A stretch of DNA of 16,536 bases. It comes from Bacteroidales bacterium (GTDB lineage Bacteria; Bacteroidota; Bacteroidia; Bacteroidales; Muribaculaceae). Below the pieces are notes generated by a model that was not told the origin of the DNA, made no database searches, and worked only from the letters and a program-made list of their open reading frames with translations. Position 1 is the stretch's first letter. Each line of letters opens with the position of its first letter. A program made the position numbers and the translations under genes. Shown one piece after another: positions 1 to 6,792 of this stretch. Location of the stretch: positions 1-16,536 of the forward strand of contig CAAEIL010000061.1 of NCBI GenBank assembly GCA_900755985.1, in the 5' to 3' direction.

Positions 1-378
1 GCCAAGGAAGCCGCCGCAACACGCGCCCTTGACGAGGAACGCCGCCGCAAGGAAGCCGAAGCTGCCGCCGCCAAGCAGGTAGCCTGGCAGGCCAATGAGG
101 CCAACAACCTTTTCGGGGCCGCGCAGGCTGCTGTCCCCGTAGGCTATCAGCCCAAGACATCCGTCAAGCTGCGCATGGTCTGCGAGACTCCTGCCGCCGT
201 CCTCGCCGCCCTCTCCTTGTGGTGGGGCAAAGAGGGCCGGTTCCTCCCCATGGATGACTTGCTCAAGACTTTCAAAAAGCAGATAACCTTCTGCGAGAAA
301 CTCGCCAACGACAAAGACCACCCCGAACTGGTTGAGGCTCCCGGCCTCCGCTATGAGGAAGAGGTAAAAGCAAAGTGA
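1..378 (+). CDS. C-terminal part of a phage coiled-coil protein, probably recombination-associated (partial)
   Basis: Reading frame 1 is open from the window edge to a TGA at 376-378, so 125 residues of the C-terminus are present and the start lies outside. Residues 1-30 are a highly charged Ala/Glu/Arg/Lys stretch (AKEAAATRALDEERRRKEAE), typical of an amphipathic coiled coil. A compact C-terminal domain follows, with the pattern LSLWWGKEGRFLPMDDL, then KKQITFCEKLAN and a final LRYEEEVKAK. I recognise this tail from proteins placed just before RecE-like nucleases in Bacteroidales phages, but cannot name the family securely. The position upstream of a RecE-like exonuclease suggests a role in phage recombination, perhaps as a DNA-binding partner; that is inference from context. 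The next gene starts 46 bases downstream. Confidence 0.7.
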   Translation, partial: AKEAAATRALDEERRRKEAEAAAAKQVAWQANEANNLFGAAQAAVPVGYQPKTSVKLRMVCETPAAVLAALSLWWGKEGRFLPMDDLLKTFKKQITFCEKLANDKDHPELVEAPGLRYEEEVKAK

Positions 379-423
379 CATGAACTTATCGATTTATCGC
401 TTCACCCCTAAAAATAGCTAATC

Positions 424-1083
424 GTGAACAATCCCGATGCATACTACAATCGCAGTGAGGTCTCCAACTCTGACCTCACTGCATTGAAAGGACTCCTGCA
501 TCCTCGCCCATTGTTCGGTGACCGCGAGGCGGCTTTCCGCTTCGGGTCTATCGTGGATGCCATCATCACCGAACCCTCGCGCGTTGATTTCCTCCACGCC
601 ACTATTGACGGCGAAAAGGTCAGCGAGGATGAATGGCTTCACGCTCGCGAGATGAAACGCGCTCTCCACGCCGAGGCTCGCAGGGACCCATTCCTGCAAA
701 TGGTGCTCGACAAGGCCGACACTCAGCGCGTATCCGTCAACCCCTGCCAAACCTTTGAGAACGGCGGCTTTGAGTTCTCTCTGCCGACACGATGCAAATG
801 GGACTGGTGGATTAACGCCGCTCACTTCGGCGGTGACCTCAAGACCACATCGGCCTCAACTCAAAAGGAATTCATGGACATGGTGGATTTCTTTGACTGG
901 GATAGGTCGCGCGCCTGGTACATGGACATTGAACGCTCCAAGCAGGATTTCATCTACGCTATCAGCAAAAAGAACTGCAACGTATTCAAGCTATTCATCA
1001 GCCGCGATGATGCCGTGTACCTCCGTGGCAAGGACAAATATGACGAACTGGCATTCCAGTACTGGTGCTTCAATCTCTATTGA
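424..1083 (+). CDS. RecE-like PD-(D/E)XK exonuclease (exodeoxyribonuclease VIII-type)
   Basis: This 219-residue protein looks like a phage RecE-type 5'-3' exonuclease, which resects double-stranded ends for annealing-based recombination. The N-terminal pattern YYNRSEVSNSDLTALK followed by FRFGSIVDAIITEP (residues 38-51) is typical of this PD-(D/E)XK branch. The likely metal-binding residues are D127 in the CKWDWW strand and D138-L-K140 in GGDLKTT. RAWYMDIER near residue 165 fits the conserved alpha-helix after the core. The only usable start is GTG at 424, because stops at 409-411 and 415-417 close the frame just upstream. A 13-codon ATG ORF at 380-421 ends two bases before this GTG and could couple translation. 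An SNF2 helicase follows immediately, supporting a DNA-end-processing module. Confidence 0.75.
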   Translation: MNNPDAYYNRSEVSNSDLTALKGLLHPRPLFGDREAAFRFGSIVDAIITEPSRVDFLHATIDGEKVSEDEWLHAREMKRALHAEARRDPFLQMVLDKADTQRVSVNPCQTFENGGFEFSLPTRCKWDWWINAAHFGGDLKTTSASTQKEFMDMVDFFDWDRSRAWYMDIERSKQDFIYAISKKNCNVFKLFISRDDAVYLRGKDKYDELAFQYWCFNLY

Positions 1084-1085
1084 CT

Positions 1086-2618
1086 ATGGCTGAATTGACT
1101 CATATAGCAAGCGAGAGCAAAGCGGAACATGTTCCGGCCTTGCCGAGCGCCGCAAATGACGGAGCGAAGCTCAAACATAACCTCCGGGTTAATCCCTATC
1201 CCTACCAAGTTGACGGCATACTCGCCGGACTCCGTTGGAAGCGGATGCTCCTCGGTGACGAGCCGGGACTGGGCAAGACGCTCCAGTCTATCGGCGTGGT
1301 GGACTGCGCCAACGCCTATCCTTGCCTCGTTGTCTGCCCCTCGTCGTTGAAAATCAACTGGCAAAGGGAGTTTGAAAAGTTCACTGACAAACACGCCGTT
1401 GTCCTTGATAATTCCGTGGCCACGACATGGCCGTATCTGCTCCGCATGGGGATCCAGCAGGTGGCAATTGTCAACTACGAAAGCCTCCGAAAGTTCTTTG
1501 TGTGGGACATCAAGGGAAGCAAGGGCAACTGGCGGCTCAAAGATGTTGTGTTCAACCCCGACATTCAGTTGTTCAAATCAATCATCATTGACGAGTCGCA
1601 CCGTGTCAAGGACCCCTCCGCTCAGCAGACAATCTTCACGCGCGGCATCGCCGAGGGCAAGGAGTGGCGCATACTGCTGTCGGGTACGCCGGTAGTCAAC
1701 CGCCCTGCTGACCTCATCGCGCAGCTCTCGATCATGGGCCGTCTCGGAGAATTCGGTGGTCGCACTAAGTTCCTCGTCGACTACGGCGGCGGCGAACAGC
1801 AGAAAGGCCTGCGCGGAAAGCAGGAGGAGGACGAGCCGCGCAACCTTGAGCAACTCTCGGCCAAACTCTATGCAACCTGCATGGTACGCCGCGAAAAAGC
1901 CAAGGTGCTGACTCAACTCCCCGACAAGACACGCACTGACCTGTACGTTGACATCTCCAACCGCAATGAGTATGCAATGGCCGAGGAAGACCTCGCTCAG
2001 TACCTCCGCGAGTACACCGAGTGTGACGACATAGACATACGCCGCAAGATGCGCATGGAAGCACTCGTCAAGTTCATGACCTTGCGCTCGCTCTCTGCCA
2101 AAGGTAAGGTAAGGCAGGCGATTGATTTCACCAAGACTTTCCTTGCCAACGACAAGCCGCTTATTCTCTTCTGCTCCCTGCATGAGATTGTGGACGAGAT
2201 TAAAAAGGCTTTCCCCGGAGCGGTCTCCGTTACTGGCCGCGACTCCATGCAGATGAAGCAGGCGGCGGTTGATGCTTTCCAGTCGGGCAATGCCAAATTG
2301 ATTGTATGCTCTATCAAGGCCGCAGGCGTGGGGCTGACTCTAACAGCGTCCTCCAACGTGGCTTTCATCGAACTGCCGTGGACGTATGCCGATTGCTGTC
2401 AGTGCGAAGATAGAGCGCACCGCATAGGCCAAAAGGATAACGTCACCTGCTACTACCTGCTCGGTCAACGCACGATTGACCGTACCCTTTACCAAATCAT
2501 CCACACAAAGAAATCTATCGCCAATCAGATAATGAACTCTGACGATGATATTCCCAAGGATGAGATGTATTTCAACGAACTTGCCAACCTATTCATGCAG
2601 AACTATGCCGGAGGTTAG
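1086..2618 (+). CDS. SNF2-family DEAD/DEAH helicase-like ATPase
   Basis: This 510-residue protein has a complete two-lobed superfamily 2 helicase core of the SNF2/SMARCAL1 type. The Q-like motif is YPYQVDGI (38-45). Walker A is GDEPGLGKT (57-65), with Pro where Met is usual. The DEAH box reads DESH (169-172) and motif III is SGTP (199-202). Motif V is KAAGVGLTLTAS (411-422) and motif VI is EDRAHRIGQ (441-449). Such proteins translocate on double-stranded DNA and remodel forks or protein-DNA complexes; phage copies lack the chromatin-targeting domains, and this one has none. I chose ATG 1086, two bases after the exonuclease stop. A GTG at 1065 would extend it by seven residues into the upstream gene. 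The next gene starts inside its 3' end at 2605. Confidence 0.88.
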   Translation: MAELTHIASESKAEHVPALPSAANDGAKLKHNLRVNPYPYQVDGILAGLRWKRMLLGDEPGLGKTLQSIGVVDCANAYPCLVVCPSSLKINWQREFEKFTDKHAVVLDNSVATTWPYLLRMGIQQVAIVNYESLRKFFVWDIKGSKGNWRLKDVVFNPDIQLFKSIIIDESHRVKDPSAQQTIFTRGIAEGKEWRILLSGTPVVNRPADLIAQLSIMGRLGEFGGRTKFLVDYGGGEQQKGLRGKQEEDEPRNLEQLSAKLYATCMVRREKAKVLTQLPDKTRTDLYVDISNRNEYAMAEEDLAQYLREYTECDDIDIRRKMRMEALVKFMTLRSLSAKGKVRQAIDFTKTFLANDKPLILFCSLHEIVDEIKKAFPGAVSVTGRDSMQMKQAAVDAFQSGNAKLIVCSIKAAGVGLTLTASSNVAFIELPWTYADCCQCEDRAHRIGQKDNVTCYYLLGQRTIDRTLYQIIHTKKSIANQIMNSDDDIPKDEMYFNELANLFMQNYAGG

Positions 2619-2826
2619 CAACACCGATTTGCAGAAAGCCGTCTCCTACCTTGAGACCGCTGCAAGACTCTATGATGCCATCGGCGCAGCCAACTCCCAG
2701 TCGGCCAACTGCCGGGGCCACATGATAAGACAATTAGTAACCAAGTTAAAATCAAAACTCTTATCGTCACAACGTGACGCTTTGAACAATAATCTTTTAA
2801 CAATCTCAAAGAATGACAAAAAATGA
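2605..2826 (+). CDS. Small conserved phage protein, function unknown
   Basis: This 73-residue protein starts at an ATG 14 bases inside the end of the SNF2 gene, and its own end overlaps the HU start by 14 bases, so it sits in a tightly coupled operon. The sequence is mainly helical: a segment around LQKAVSYLETAARLYDAIGA (residues 8-27), then RGHMIRQLVTKLKSKLL, a basic amphipathic helix. The second helix, with an RxxxIRQLxxKLKxK pattern, resembles small proteins often seen in Bacteroidales mobile elements, but I know no assigned function. The basic helix could bind DNA or the neighbouring helicase, which is speculation. The reading frame extends further upstream, but that part only overlaps the helicase and has no family character. 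Confidence 0.6.
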   Translation: MPEVSNTDLQKAVSYLETAARLYDAIGAANSQSANCRGHMIRQLVTKLKSKLLSSQRDALNNNLLTISKNDKK

Positions 2827-3100
2827 TTTGGCAAGAGAGGTGTCGGTATCAGAGAAACTGCACCTTTCGACAGCAGTAAAGGCGGTGGACGGAATAATCC
2901 GTGTCATCAAGGAAGCACTCGCCAAGGGCGAGGAAGTAACCCTGCGCGGCTTCGGAACTCTCTCCGTGGTTCAGCGCGAGGAGCGCAACGCGGTTCACTT
3001 CAAGATCAAAGAGCCGATTGTCGTTCCTGCCCATCGCTCCGTGAAATTCAGAATCAGTAAAGAACTCAAAGAAACGCTCAACAACAATGAGACTCTATGA
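2813..3100 (+). CDS. HU/IHF-family DNA-bending protein
   Basis: At 95 residues this protein matches the size of HU/IHF-family histone-like proteins, which bind and bend DNA as dimers. The N-terminal helical part (MTKNDLAREVSVSEKLHLS) leads into the family signature at residues 44-54, EVTLRGFGTLS, equivalent to the conserved GFG turn. The DNA-binding arm region VVQREERNAVHFKIKEPIVV follows, with the usual Arg-rich loop but without the canonical Pro-containing NP arm tip. It ends with the typical VKFRISKELKETLN helix. ATG 2813 overlaps the upstream gene, and its end overlaps the next gene by 14 bases. A phage HU inside a replication and recombination operon may help open an origin or organise recombination intermediates; that role is inferred from neighbours. 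Confidence 0.85.
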   Translation: MTKNDLAREVSVSEKLHLSTAVKAVDGIIRVIKEALAKGEEVTLRGFGTLSVVQREERNAVHFKIKEPIVVPAHRSVKFRISKELKETLNNNETL

Positions 3101-3503
3101 ATGTGGCGTGCGGTTCGACAAGGTGATGGAGAACGGCACAATCAAGAAAGTGACCGAGATATATCTGGTCGATGCCTTGACTTTTACCGAGGCAGAAGCG
3201 CGTATCACGTCCGAAACCGCTCCCTATATCTCCGGCGATTTTGACGTTGTGACAATCAAGCGTACCAACTACTCGGAGATTGTCTATGATAGATTCAGCC
3301 TCAACTCCGAGGCTGATGCCCAGTATCAGAAACTCACTCGTGCCAACTCCCAGGCCTCAGATGTCGCCGACAAAGGTTCAAGGCAAAACTCAACTTCATC
3401 ACGATTGATGAGAAGAGCGGACGCGAGAAGAAAACGACCTACCATTACATCATCAACGCAGGTTCGATCAACGCAGCTCATGACACACTGGTGTCCTACA
3501 TGA
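3087..3503 (+). pseudogene. DUF4494-type phage protein, N-terminal part of a frameshifted gene
   Basis: The first 96 residues of this frame are a good DUF4494 N-terminus: MRLYECGVRFDKVMENG, KKVTEIYLVDALTFTEAEAR, APYISGDFDVVTIKR and ANSQASDVADK. After the AAA codon at 3372-3374 the frame continues as low-complexity Ser/Arg-rich sequence (GSRQNSTSSRLMRRADARRK) unlike the family, stopping at 3503. The family pattern instead continues in the frame one base back. Adding a single T between 3374 and 3375 would turn AAA-GGT-TCA into AAA-TGG-TTC and give DKWFKAK, the expected DUF4494 transition. I therefore see this as the 5' half of one gene spanning 3087-3766, broken by one missing base. DUF4494 proteins are common in Bacteroidota phages and have no established biochemical role. 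Confidence 0.75.
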
Positions 3504-3766
3504 AAGGAACGATGGCCGACTATGAGATTGCCACGCTTGACGAGACGCGCGTAATGGATGTGTATGTCTATTCTACTGACGGCTCTAAATCTCTCGCAGT
3601 AAAGGACGCCAATGTCAAGCAGACGGCGCGTGCCATTATTGACAAGATGTCAGAGTGTAATGTCGAGAGTGTCACAATGACCGCCACTGACGGCAAGACC
3701 GTCCACTCTGCCACTATAGACATTCCCCAAAAGGACAACAAGCCTAAACCGAATGATAATGGCTAA
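3375..3766 (+). pseudogene. DUF4494-type phage protein, C-terminal part of a frameshifted gene
   Basis: In the frame through 3377 the sequence reads FKAKLNFITIDEKSGREKK, then YHYIINAGSINAAHDTLVSY and MKGTMADYEIATLDETRVMD, which is the classical second half of DUF4494. It continues with about 75 residues ending KPKPNDNG before TAA at 3764-3766. This frame is closed upstream by a TGA at 3314-3316 and has no ATG before the conserved part. Alone, only a short product from GTG 3491 or ATG 3500 could be made. If the shift is repaired, the whole protein is about 226 residues, with a C-terminal extension beyond the usual DUF4494 core. The next gene starts inside its last codons (ATG 3753). Confidence 0.75.
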
Positions 3767-4106
3767 ATATCCTTTTACTGCTCGCAACAAGTATCACGCC
3801 AAGAAAACCGGCGGTTACGACTCCCTCAAAGAGCATGACCGAGCCGCCCAACTGAAGCTGATGCAACGCGCCGGTCTTATTTCTAACCTCCGTGAGCAAG
3901 TCCCCTTCGTCCTCATACCTGCTCAGCGTGGTGCTGACGGCAAAGTCGTGGAACGAGAGTGCAAGTACATCGCCGACTTTGTCTACACCGACAACGAGAC
4001 CGGCAAGACCGTGGTTGAGGATACCAAGGGCTTCCGTACTAAGGAGTACATCATCAAGCGCAAACTTATGCTCTCGGTGCATGGCATTCAAATCAAGGAA
4101 ATATAA
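3753..4106 (+). CDS. DUF1064-family putative PD-(D/E)XK nuclease
   Basis: This 117-residue protein carries the DUF1064 pattern: an N-terminal NKYHAKKT motif, a helix with SLKEHDRAAQLKLM, GLISNLREQVPFVLIP, YIADFVY, and VVEDTKGFRTKEYIIKRKLM. E27, D75, E89/D90 and K92 in the ED-T-K arrangement match a PD-(D/E)XK-like active site, so a DNA endonuclease or recombination nuclease is likely, though the family has no firmly established activity. Length is normal for the family. The gene overlaps the 3' end of the DUF4494 gene. Start is ATG 3753 or the in-frame ATG at 3759 (MAKYPF); the second gives a more family-like N-terminus. Confidence 0.82.
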   Translation: MIMAKYPFTARNKYHAKKTGGYDSLKEHDRAAQLKLMQRAGLISNLREQVPFVLIPAQRGADGKVVERECKYIADFVYTDNETGKTVVEDTKGFRTKEYIIKRKLMLSVHGIQIKEI

Positions 4107-4194
4107 CAATCCATTTCGGCGACTTCTGCGTGGGTCATGCACCAGTGGTTGGTCATGGGACGCAGGAGTGCCGAATTTATAACGAGATAAAATA
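4107..4194 (+). other. Intergenic 88 bp with inverted and direct repeats and an orphan open frame
   Basis: This short gap separates two otherwise adjoining genes. It holds an inverted repeat CTGCGT (4126-4131) / ACGCAG (4160-4165) and, inside it, a direct repeat GGTCATG (4133-4139 and 4151-4157) plus the small inverted repeat ACCAGTGGT. Together they could fold into an imperfect hairpin. One frame is open from 4043 and reads ITIHFGDFCVGHAPVVGHG, then TQECRIYNEIK, stopping at TAA 4193-4195. That TAA overlaps the next start as TAATG, the same arrangement used between true genes in this operon. No ATG, GTG or TTG lies in that frame, so it may be a relic of a frameshifted gene, an RNA element, or chance. 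Confidence 0.35.
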
Positions 4195-4776
4195 ATGGAC
4201 CCAAGAGAATATTTCACCTTTTACCGCAGCTTCTATGAGGCGATAACGGATTTACCGAACGACATCAAGTTGGAGGTACTGACGGCCATAGCTGAGTATG
4301 GTCTGTACGGAGTGCCGCCCAAGGACATGAAGCCGTTCACAAAATCTATCTTCACTCTCATAAAGCCGAACATGGACGCCAACCTCGCACGGTTTGAAAG
4401 CGGCAAGAAAGGCGGTCGTCCAAAAGGCACAAAGAACAAAAAGACCGAGTCTGCCTATTCCCTGACCTTTGAGGAGGAAATTAAACGGATGTCAGCCGAT
4501 AAAGCGTGGATTGAGGAAATATGCCATGACTTCTCCGTGGCCGCTGACGATGTTCGCCGTTGGCTGGCCAATGATTTCCTCAACAACTGCAAATCTACCA
4601 AGCGCGGAGGACGCAAGCATGACAGCTACGAAGATGCGCAAAGTCATTTCCGATACTGGATGGACAAATGCCGCACTCCTGCGCCTGCACCAACCCCGGC
4701 TCCACAAGATGAGCCTCCCTTCCCCGACAATTCCGATTACACCTACAATGGTGGCTTCGGTTCTATGGATGTGTAA
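4195..4776 (+). CDS. DUF6291-type phage replisome organiser / replication initiation protein
   Basis: This 193-residue protein has an N-terminal DUF6291-like domain: FTFYRSFYEAITDLPNDIKL, then AIAEYGLYGVPP, FTLIKPNMDANLARFESGKK and the basic GGRPKGTKN tail at about residues 69-82. The C-terminal half (SLTFEEEIKRMSADKAWIEE, DDVRRWLANDFLNNC, then SYEDAQSHFRYWM) resembles the domain that follows in Bacteroidota phage replication proteins. A Pro/Ala linker (APAPTPAPQDEPP) precedes a short acidic and aromatic tail that could dock another protein. The gene lies 11 bases upstream of a DnaC-like loader, the usual initiator-loader pair, so it probably recognises the phage origin. ATG 4195 follows A-rich sequence, typical of Bacteroidota translation starts. 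Confidence 0.7.
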   Translation: MDPREYFTFYRSFYEAITDLPNDIKLEVLTAIAEYGLYGVPPKDMKPFTKSIFTLIKPNMDANLARFESGKKGGRPKGTKNKKTESAYSLTFEEEIKRMSADKAWIEEICHDFSVAADDVRRWLANDFLNNCKSTKRGGRKHDSYEDAQSHFRYWMDKCRTPAPAPTPAPQDEPPFPDNSDYTYNGGFGSMDV

Positions 4777-4787
4777 TTCTAAAAAAC

Positions 4788-5666
4788 ATGTCAGACAAAA
4801 TAATTTTTCAAGCAAACTATCCCTCGTGCCTCGCTGATGCTCTGCGCGACTTCAACGTCAAGCCCTCGGGCAACATCTTATGGGACCGGGCTATCCTTGC
4901 CAAGTGCAAGGCTGAGCAGGTGAGCCTCGCAGGCAACATGGCAACCTTCAGTGCCCTCGTGCAGAAAGCTACCGCCGCCATGGAGGCCGCGCAGAAAGAA
5001 AGCGCTAAACTGGAGAACGACGACATCTTCCGCGCACATCAGCAGTTCCTGCTTTGGGTCGCAAACGAAATCGTTCTCAAGCCTCAACGCCGCGAGTTCA
5101 TCATTGACGATAACAACCGCAAGGAGTTGCGCTTCATGCTCTACTACTTTAATGGTTGTCCCTTATGTGAGGATGTCTTTCCGGGTCGCGGCTACAAGAT
5201 GCACAAGCCCCTGCTCATTCAAGGCGGCGTAGGTGTCGGCAAGACTCTGCTGATGCAAATCTTCTCGGAGTACTTGCGGCGCATCGGCTCGCCTAACTTC
5301 TTCTACAACCTCTCGGTCACACAGATGGTCAACTACTACACAATCCACAACAACCTTGACCGCTACACCTATTACGAGGAGGAAAGCCGGGGATTCCGGT
5401 GCCGGCCTGTCAACGTCTGCCTGAACGATGTCGGTGTCAATGACGACAAAAAGTTCTACGGCATGAGCGTGGGCCTGCTGACAGATGAGTTCCTACACGC
5501 TCGCAACGAAATATGGACGCACTACCAAAAGTGCGCTCACCTCACTACCAACCTTGATGACAAGCGTCTCAAGGAACGGTTCAACCGCAATGACGGCTAT
5601 GGCCGTCTTGTCGACCGCTTCAAAACTTATAACATCATTCCACTTGGTGGCAATAGCCGCCGCTGA
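4788..5666 (+). CDS. DnaC-like helicase loader, AAA+ ATPase
   Basis: This 292-residue protein has an N-terminal region with a charged helical stretch (residues 55-90) and an AAA+ ATPase domain. Walker A is GGVGVGKT (146-153). Walker B is VNVCLNDVG (208-216), where the first acidic residue of the usual DD or DE is Asn. Sensor 1 is around HLTTNLDD (251-258), and an Arg-rich box, YGRLVDRF, sits at 271-278. Phage DnaC or DnaI-like loaders deliver replicative helicase to the origin, and pairing with the preceding DUF6291-type gene supports that role. The Asn substitution may weaken ATP hydrolysis, or the following Asp may serve. ATG 4788 is preceded by an A-rich leader (TTCTAAAAAC). No replicative helicase or primase gene is in the window, so the host one may be recruited. 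Confidence 0.82.
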   Translation: MSDKIIFQANYPSCLADALRDFNVKPSGNILWDRAILAKCKAEQVSLAGNMATFSALVQKATAAMEAAQKESAKLENDDIFRAHQQFLLWVANEIVLKPQRREFIIDDNNRKELRFMLYYFNGCPLCEDVFPGRGYKMHKPLLIQGGVGVGKTLLMQIFSEYLRRIGSPNFFYNLSVTQMVNYYTIHNNLDRYTYYEEESRGFRCRPVNVCLNDVGVNDDKKFYGMSVGLLTDEFLHARNEIWTHYQKCAHLTTNLDDKRLKERFNRNDGYGRLVDRFKTYNIIPLGGNSRR

Positions 5667-5681
5667 AAAATCAAAATAATC

Positions 5682-5942
5682 ATGCAAAAAACAATCAACC
5701 GTCTGCACAGACTTCTCCTTGCCGATGCCAATCAAGGCAATGGCACCCTCGGCGCTCTCGTCATCGTCGGCACGGCATCCGCTCCCGACCACGGCAAGGT
5801 AACATCTTTCTCCGGCGGCAATTTCGAGCCTATCGTCATTGGTCTTGTCAAGGAGATGAAGCGGGACCACGGAATCCTCGCCTGCGTCCGAATGGCGCTC
5901 TCCATAGTCGATAACCCGGAAAATCAGGACTGGAATGAATGA
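5682..5942 (+). CDS. Small phage protein of unknown function
   Basis: This 86-residue protein is not assigned to a family. It starts at ATG 5682 after an A-rich leader, 16 bases downstream of the loader gene. The N-terminus (MQKTINRLHRLLLADANQGN) is a short basic helix. The middle (GALVIVGTASAPDHGKVTSF) looks like beta strands, and the C-terminal half (VIGLVKEMKRDHGILACVRM) is an amphipathic helix. Its end overlaps the next gene by 8 bases. It opens the array of small genes that runs to 10977, so an accessory early function is plausible; nothing in the sequence defines one. Confidence 0.6.
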   Translation: MQKTINRLHRLLLADANQGNGTLGALVIVGTASAPDHGKVTSFSGGNFEPIVIGLVKEMKRDHGILACVRMALSIVDNPENQDWNE

Positions 5943-6195
5943 CGAAACTCTGAATTATTCCATCCGCATTAGAAACGAAATTGACATTGTGGAAAAGATG
6001 TTGGACCGCATAGAGAAAAAAGATGCGGTGGTGGAAATCACCTTCTCTAACGGCAATTATGGCTGCTGCTCATGTAAAAGCGATTATCTCTCTGATGAGG
6101 AGGTGACAGCGATAAAAGCCAACATCACTAAACAAATCCGTCTGCGGGCATATGCCCGTCTCGCTGAACTTCAAAAAGAATTCGATAACCTGTAA
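5935..6195 (+). CDS. Small helical protein with a Cys cluster, unknown function
   Basis: This 86-residue protein starts at ATG 5935 within the end of the previous gene. Its N-terminal half is a charged helix (RIRNEIDIVEKMLDRIEKKD). A short beta hairpin follows with the cluster YGCCSCKSDYL at about residues 42-52, and then a second helix (VTAIKANITKQIRLRAYARL). The helix-hairpin-helix plan with a CCxC cluster could bind a metal, but a fourth ligand is not obvious. I recognise the general shape from short Bacteroidales phage proteins, without a named family. Confidence 0.6.
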   Translation: MNDETLNYSIRIRNEIDIVEKMLDRIEKKDAVVEITFSNGNYGCCSCKSDYLSDEEVTAIKANITKQIRLRAYARLAELQKEFDNL

Positions 6196-6200
6196 ACCTT

Positions 6201-6587
6201 ATGAACGACAAGAACATAATTGTTGACCCCGAAACGCCTTACGGCAAACCGGCAACACAATGCCGCCCGAAGATGAGCGGCAAAGAGTTTGACGAAACAA
6301 TCTCACTCGCCATTAAAACCTACGGCAAAGAGTCACAGACTAAAATGTTGTTTGAGGAAATGTCCGAATTGCAGAATGCCCTCTGCAAACTTGCCCGTGG
6401 TCGCGGAACTGCTGACCATGTCTGCGAAGAAATTGCCGATGTCATGATTATGTGTTTCCAGATGGCACAATTCTATGGCATGGCAAGAGTCGAACAATGG
6501 GCGCAGTTCAAGATGAACCGCCTCAAAAAACGCCTGACAGAAACGGCAACATCCACAACCACCCCCTCGCCTCTAAAAGACAAATAA
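6201..6587 (+). CDS. MazG-like nucleotide pyrophosphohydrolase
   Basis: This 128-residue all-alpha protein carries the MazG/dUTPase-superfamily metal motif. The first half is E53xxE56 in MLFEEMSELQNAL (residues 49-61); the second is E77xxD80 in CEEIADVMIMCFQ (75-87), giving the ExxE-(about 20)-ExxD pattern that binds Mg2+. The C-terminal helix FKMNRLKKRL and a disordered Thr/Pro-rich tail follow. Such enzymes hydrolyse (d)NTPs to monophosphates and pyrophosphate. Phage versions are thought to adjust nucleotide pools or the stringent-response alarmone level. Length and motifs fit single-domain MazG-like proteins. It starts at ATG 6201, five bases after the previous stop. Confidence 0.8.
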   Translation: MNDKNIIVDPETPYGKPATQCRPKMSGKEFDETISLAIKTYGKESQTKMLFEEMSELQNALCKLARGRGTADHVCEEIADVMIMCFQMAQFYGMARVEQWAQFKMNRLKKRLTETATSTTTPSPLKDK

Positions 6588-6588
6588 G

Positions 6589-6792
6589 ATGAGTTTTTGC
6601 GCATACGATACCTCAGCCGTCACTGACTTGTTTATGACGCGCAGACCGAGAGTTTCAATGAAATTCTCCGACAAAATCCCAAAGGCGGTTGACAGCCGAC
6701 AGTTAAGAGAGTTTTCAATCAAGGGTCATAAGATTATGGCTTATTCACGCAAGGATGCCATAACGCGGCTCAAACACCAAAAGAAGATATGA
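6589..6792 (+). CDS. Small basic protein, unknown function
   Basis: This 67-residue protein is strongly basic, with an N-terminal segment (MSFCAYDTSAVTDLFMTRRP) and a C-terminal half FSIKGHKIMAYSRKDAITRL then KHQKKI. The last part has the look of a short beta strand plus helix (xxGHKIxAxSRKDAI), a pattern I associate with small phage proteins that re-use one DNA-binding or substrate-binding hairpin, but I cannot name a family. It lies one base after the MazG-like gene, and its stop overlaps the next start in an ATGA arrangement. Confidence 0.55.
   Translation: MSFCAYDTSAVTDLFMTRRPRVSMKFSDKIPKAVDSRQLREFSIKGHKIMAYSRKDAITRLKHQKKI

Noticed and set aside
380..421. A 13-codon ATG ORF between the first two genes, ending two bases before the GTG start
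   Set aside because: Too short for any family support. It may couple translation but cannot be called a gene from sequence alone.
418..825. Long minus-strand open frame opposite the RecE-like gene
   Set aside because: It mirrors a gene with clear motifs and has no recognisable family content of its own.
1578..2183. Minus-strand open frame opposite the SNF2 gene
   Set aside because: The plus strand carries an unbroken set of helicase motifs here, and the minus-strand product has no recognisable motif.
3365..3385. Programmed -1 frameshift site in the DUF4494 gene
   Set aside because: The local sequence GACAAAGGTTC lacks an X-XXY-YYZ slippery heptamer, and the missing T restores a family-like Trp codon better than slippage would.
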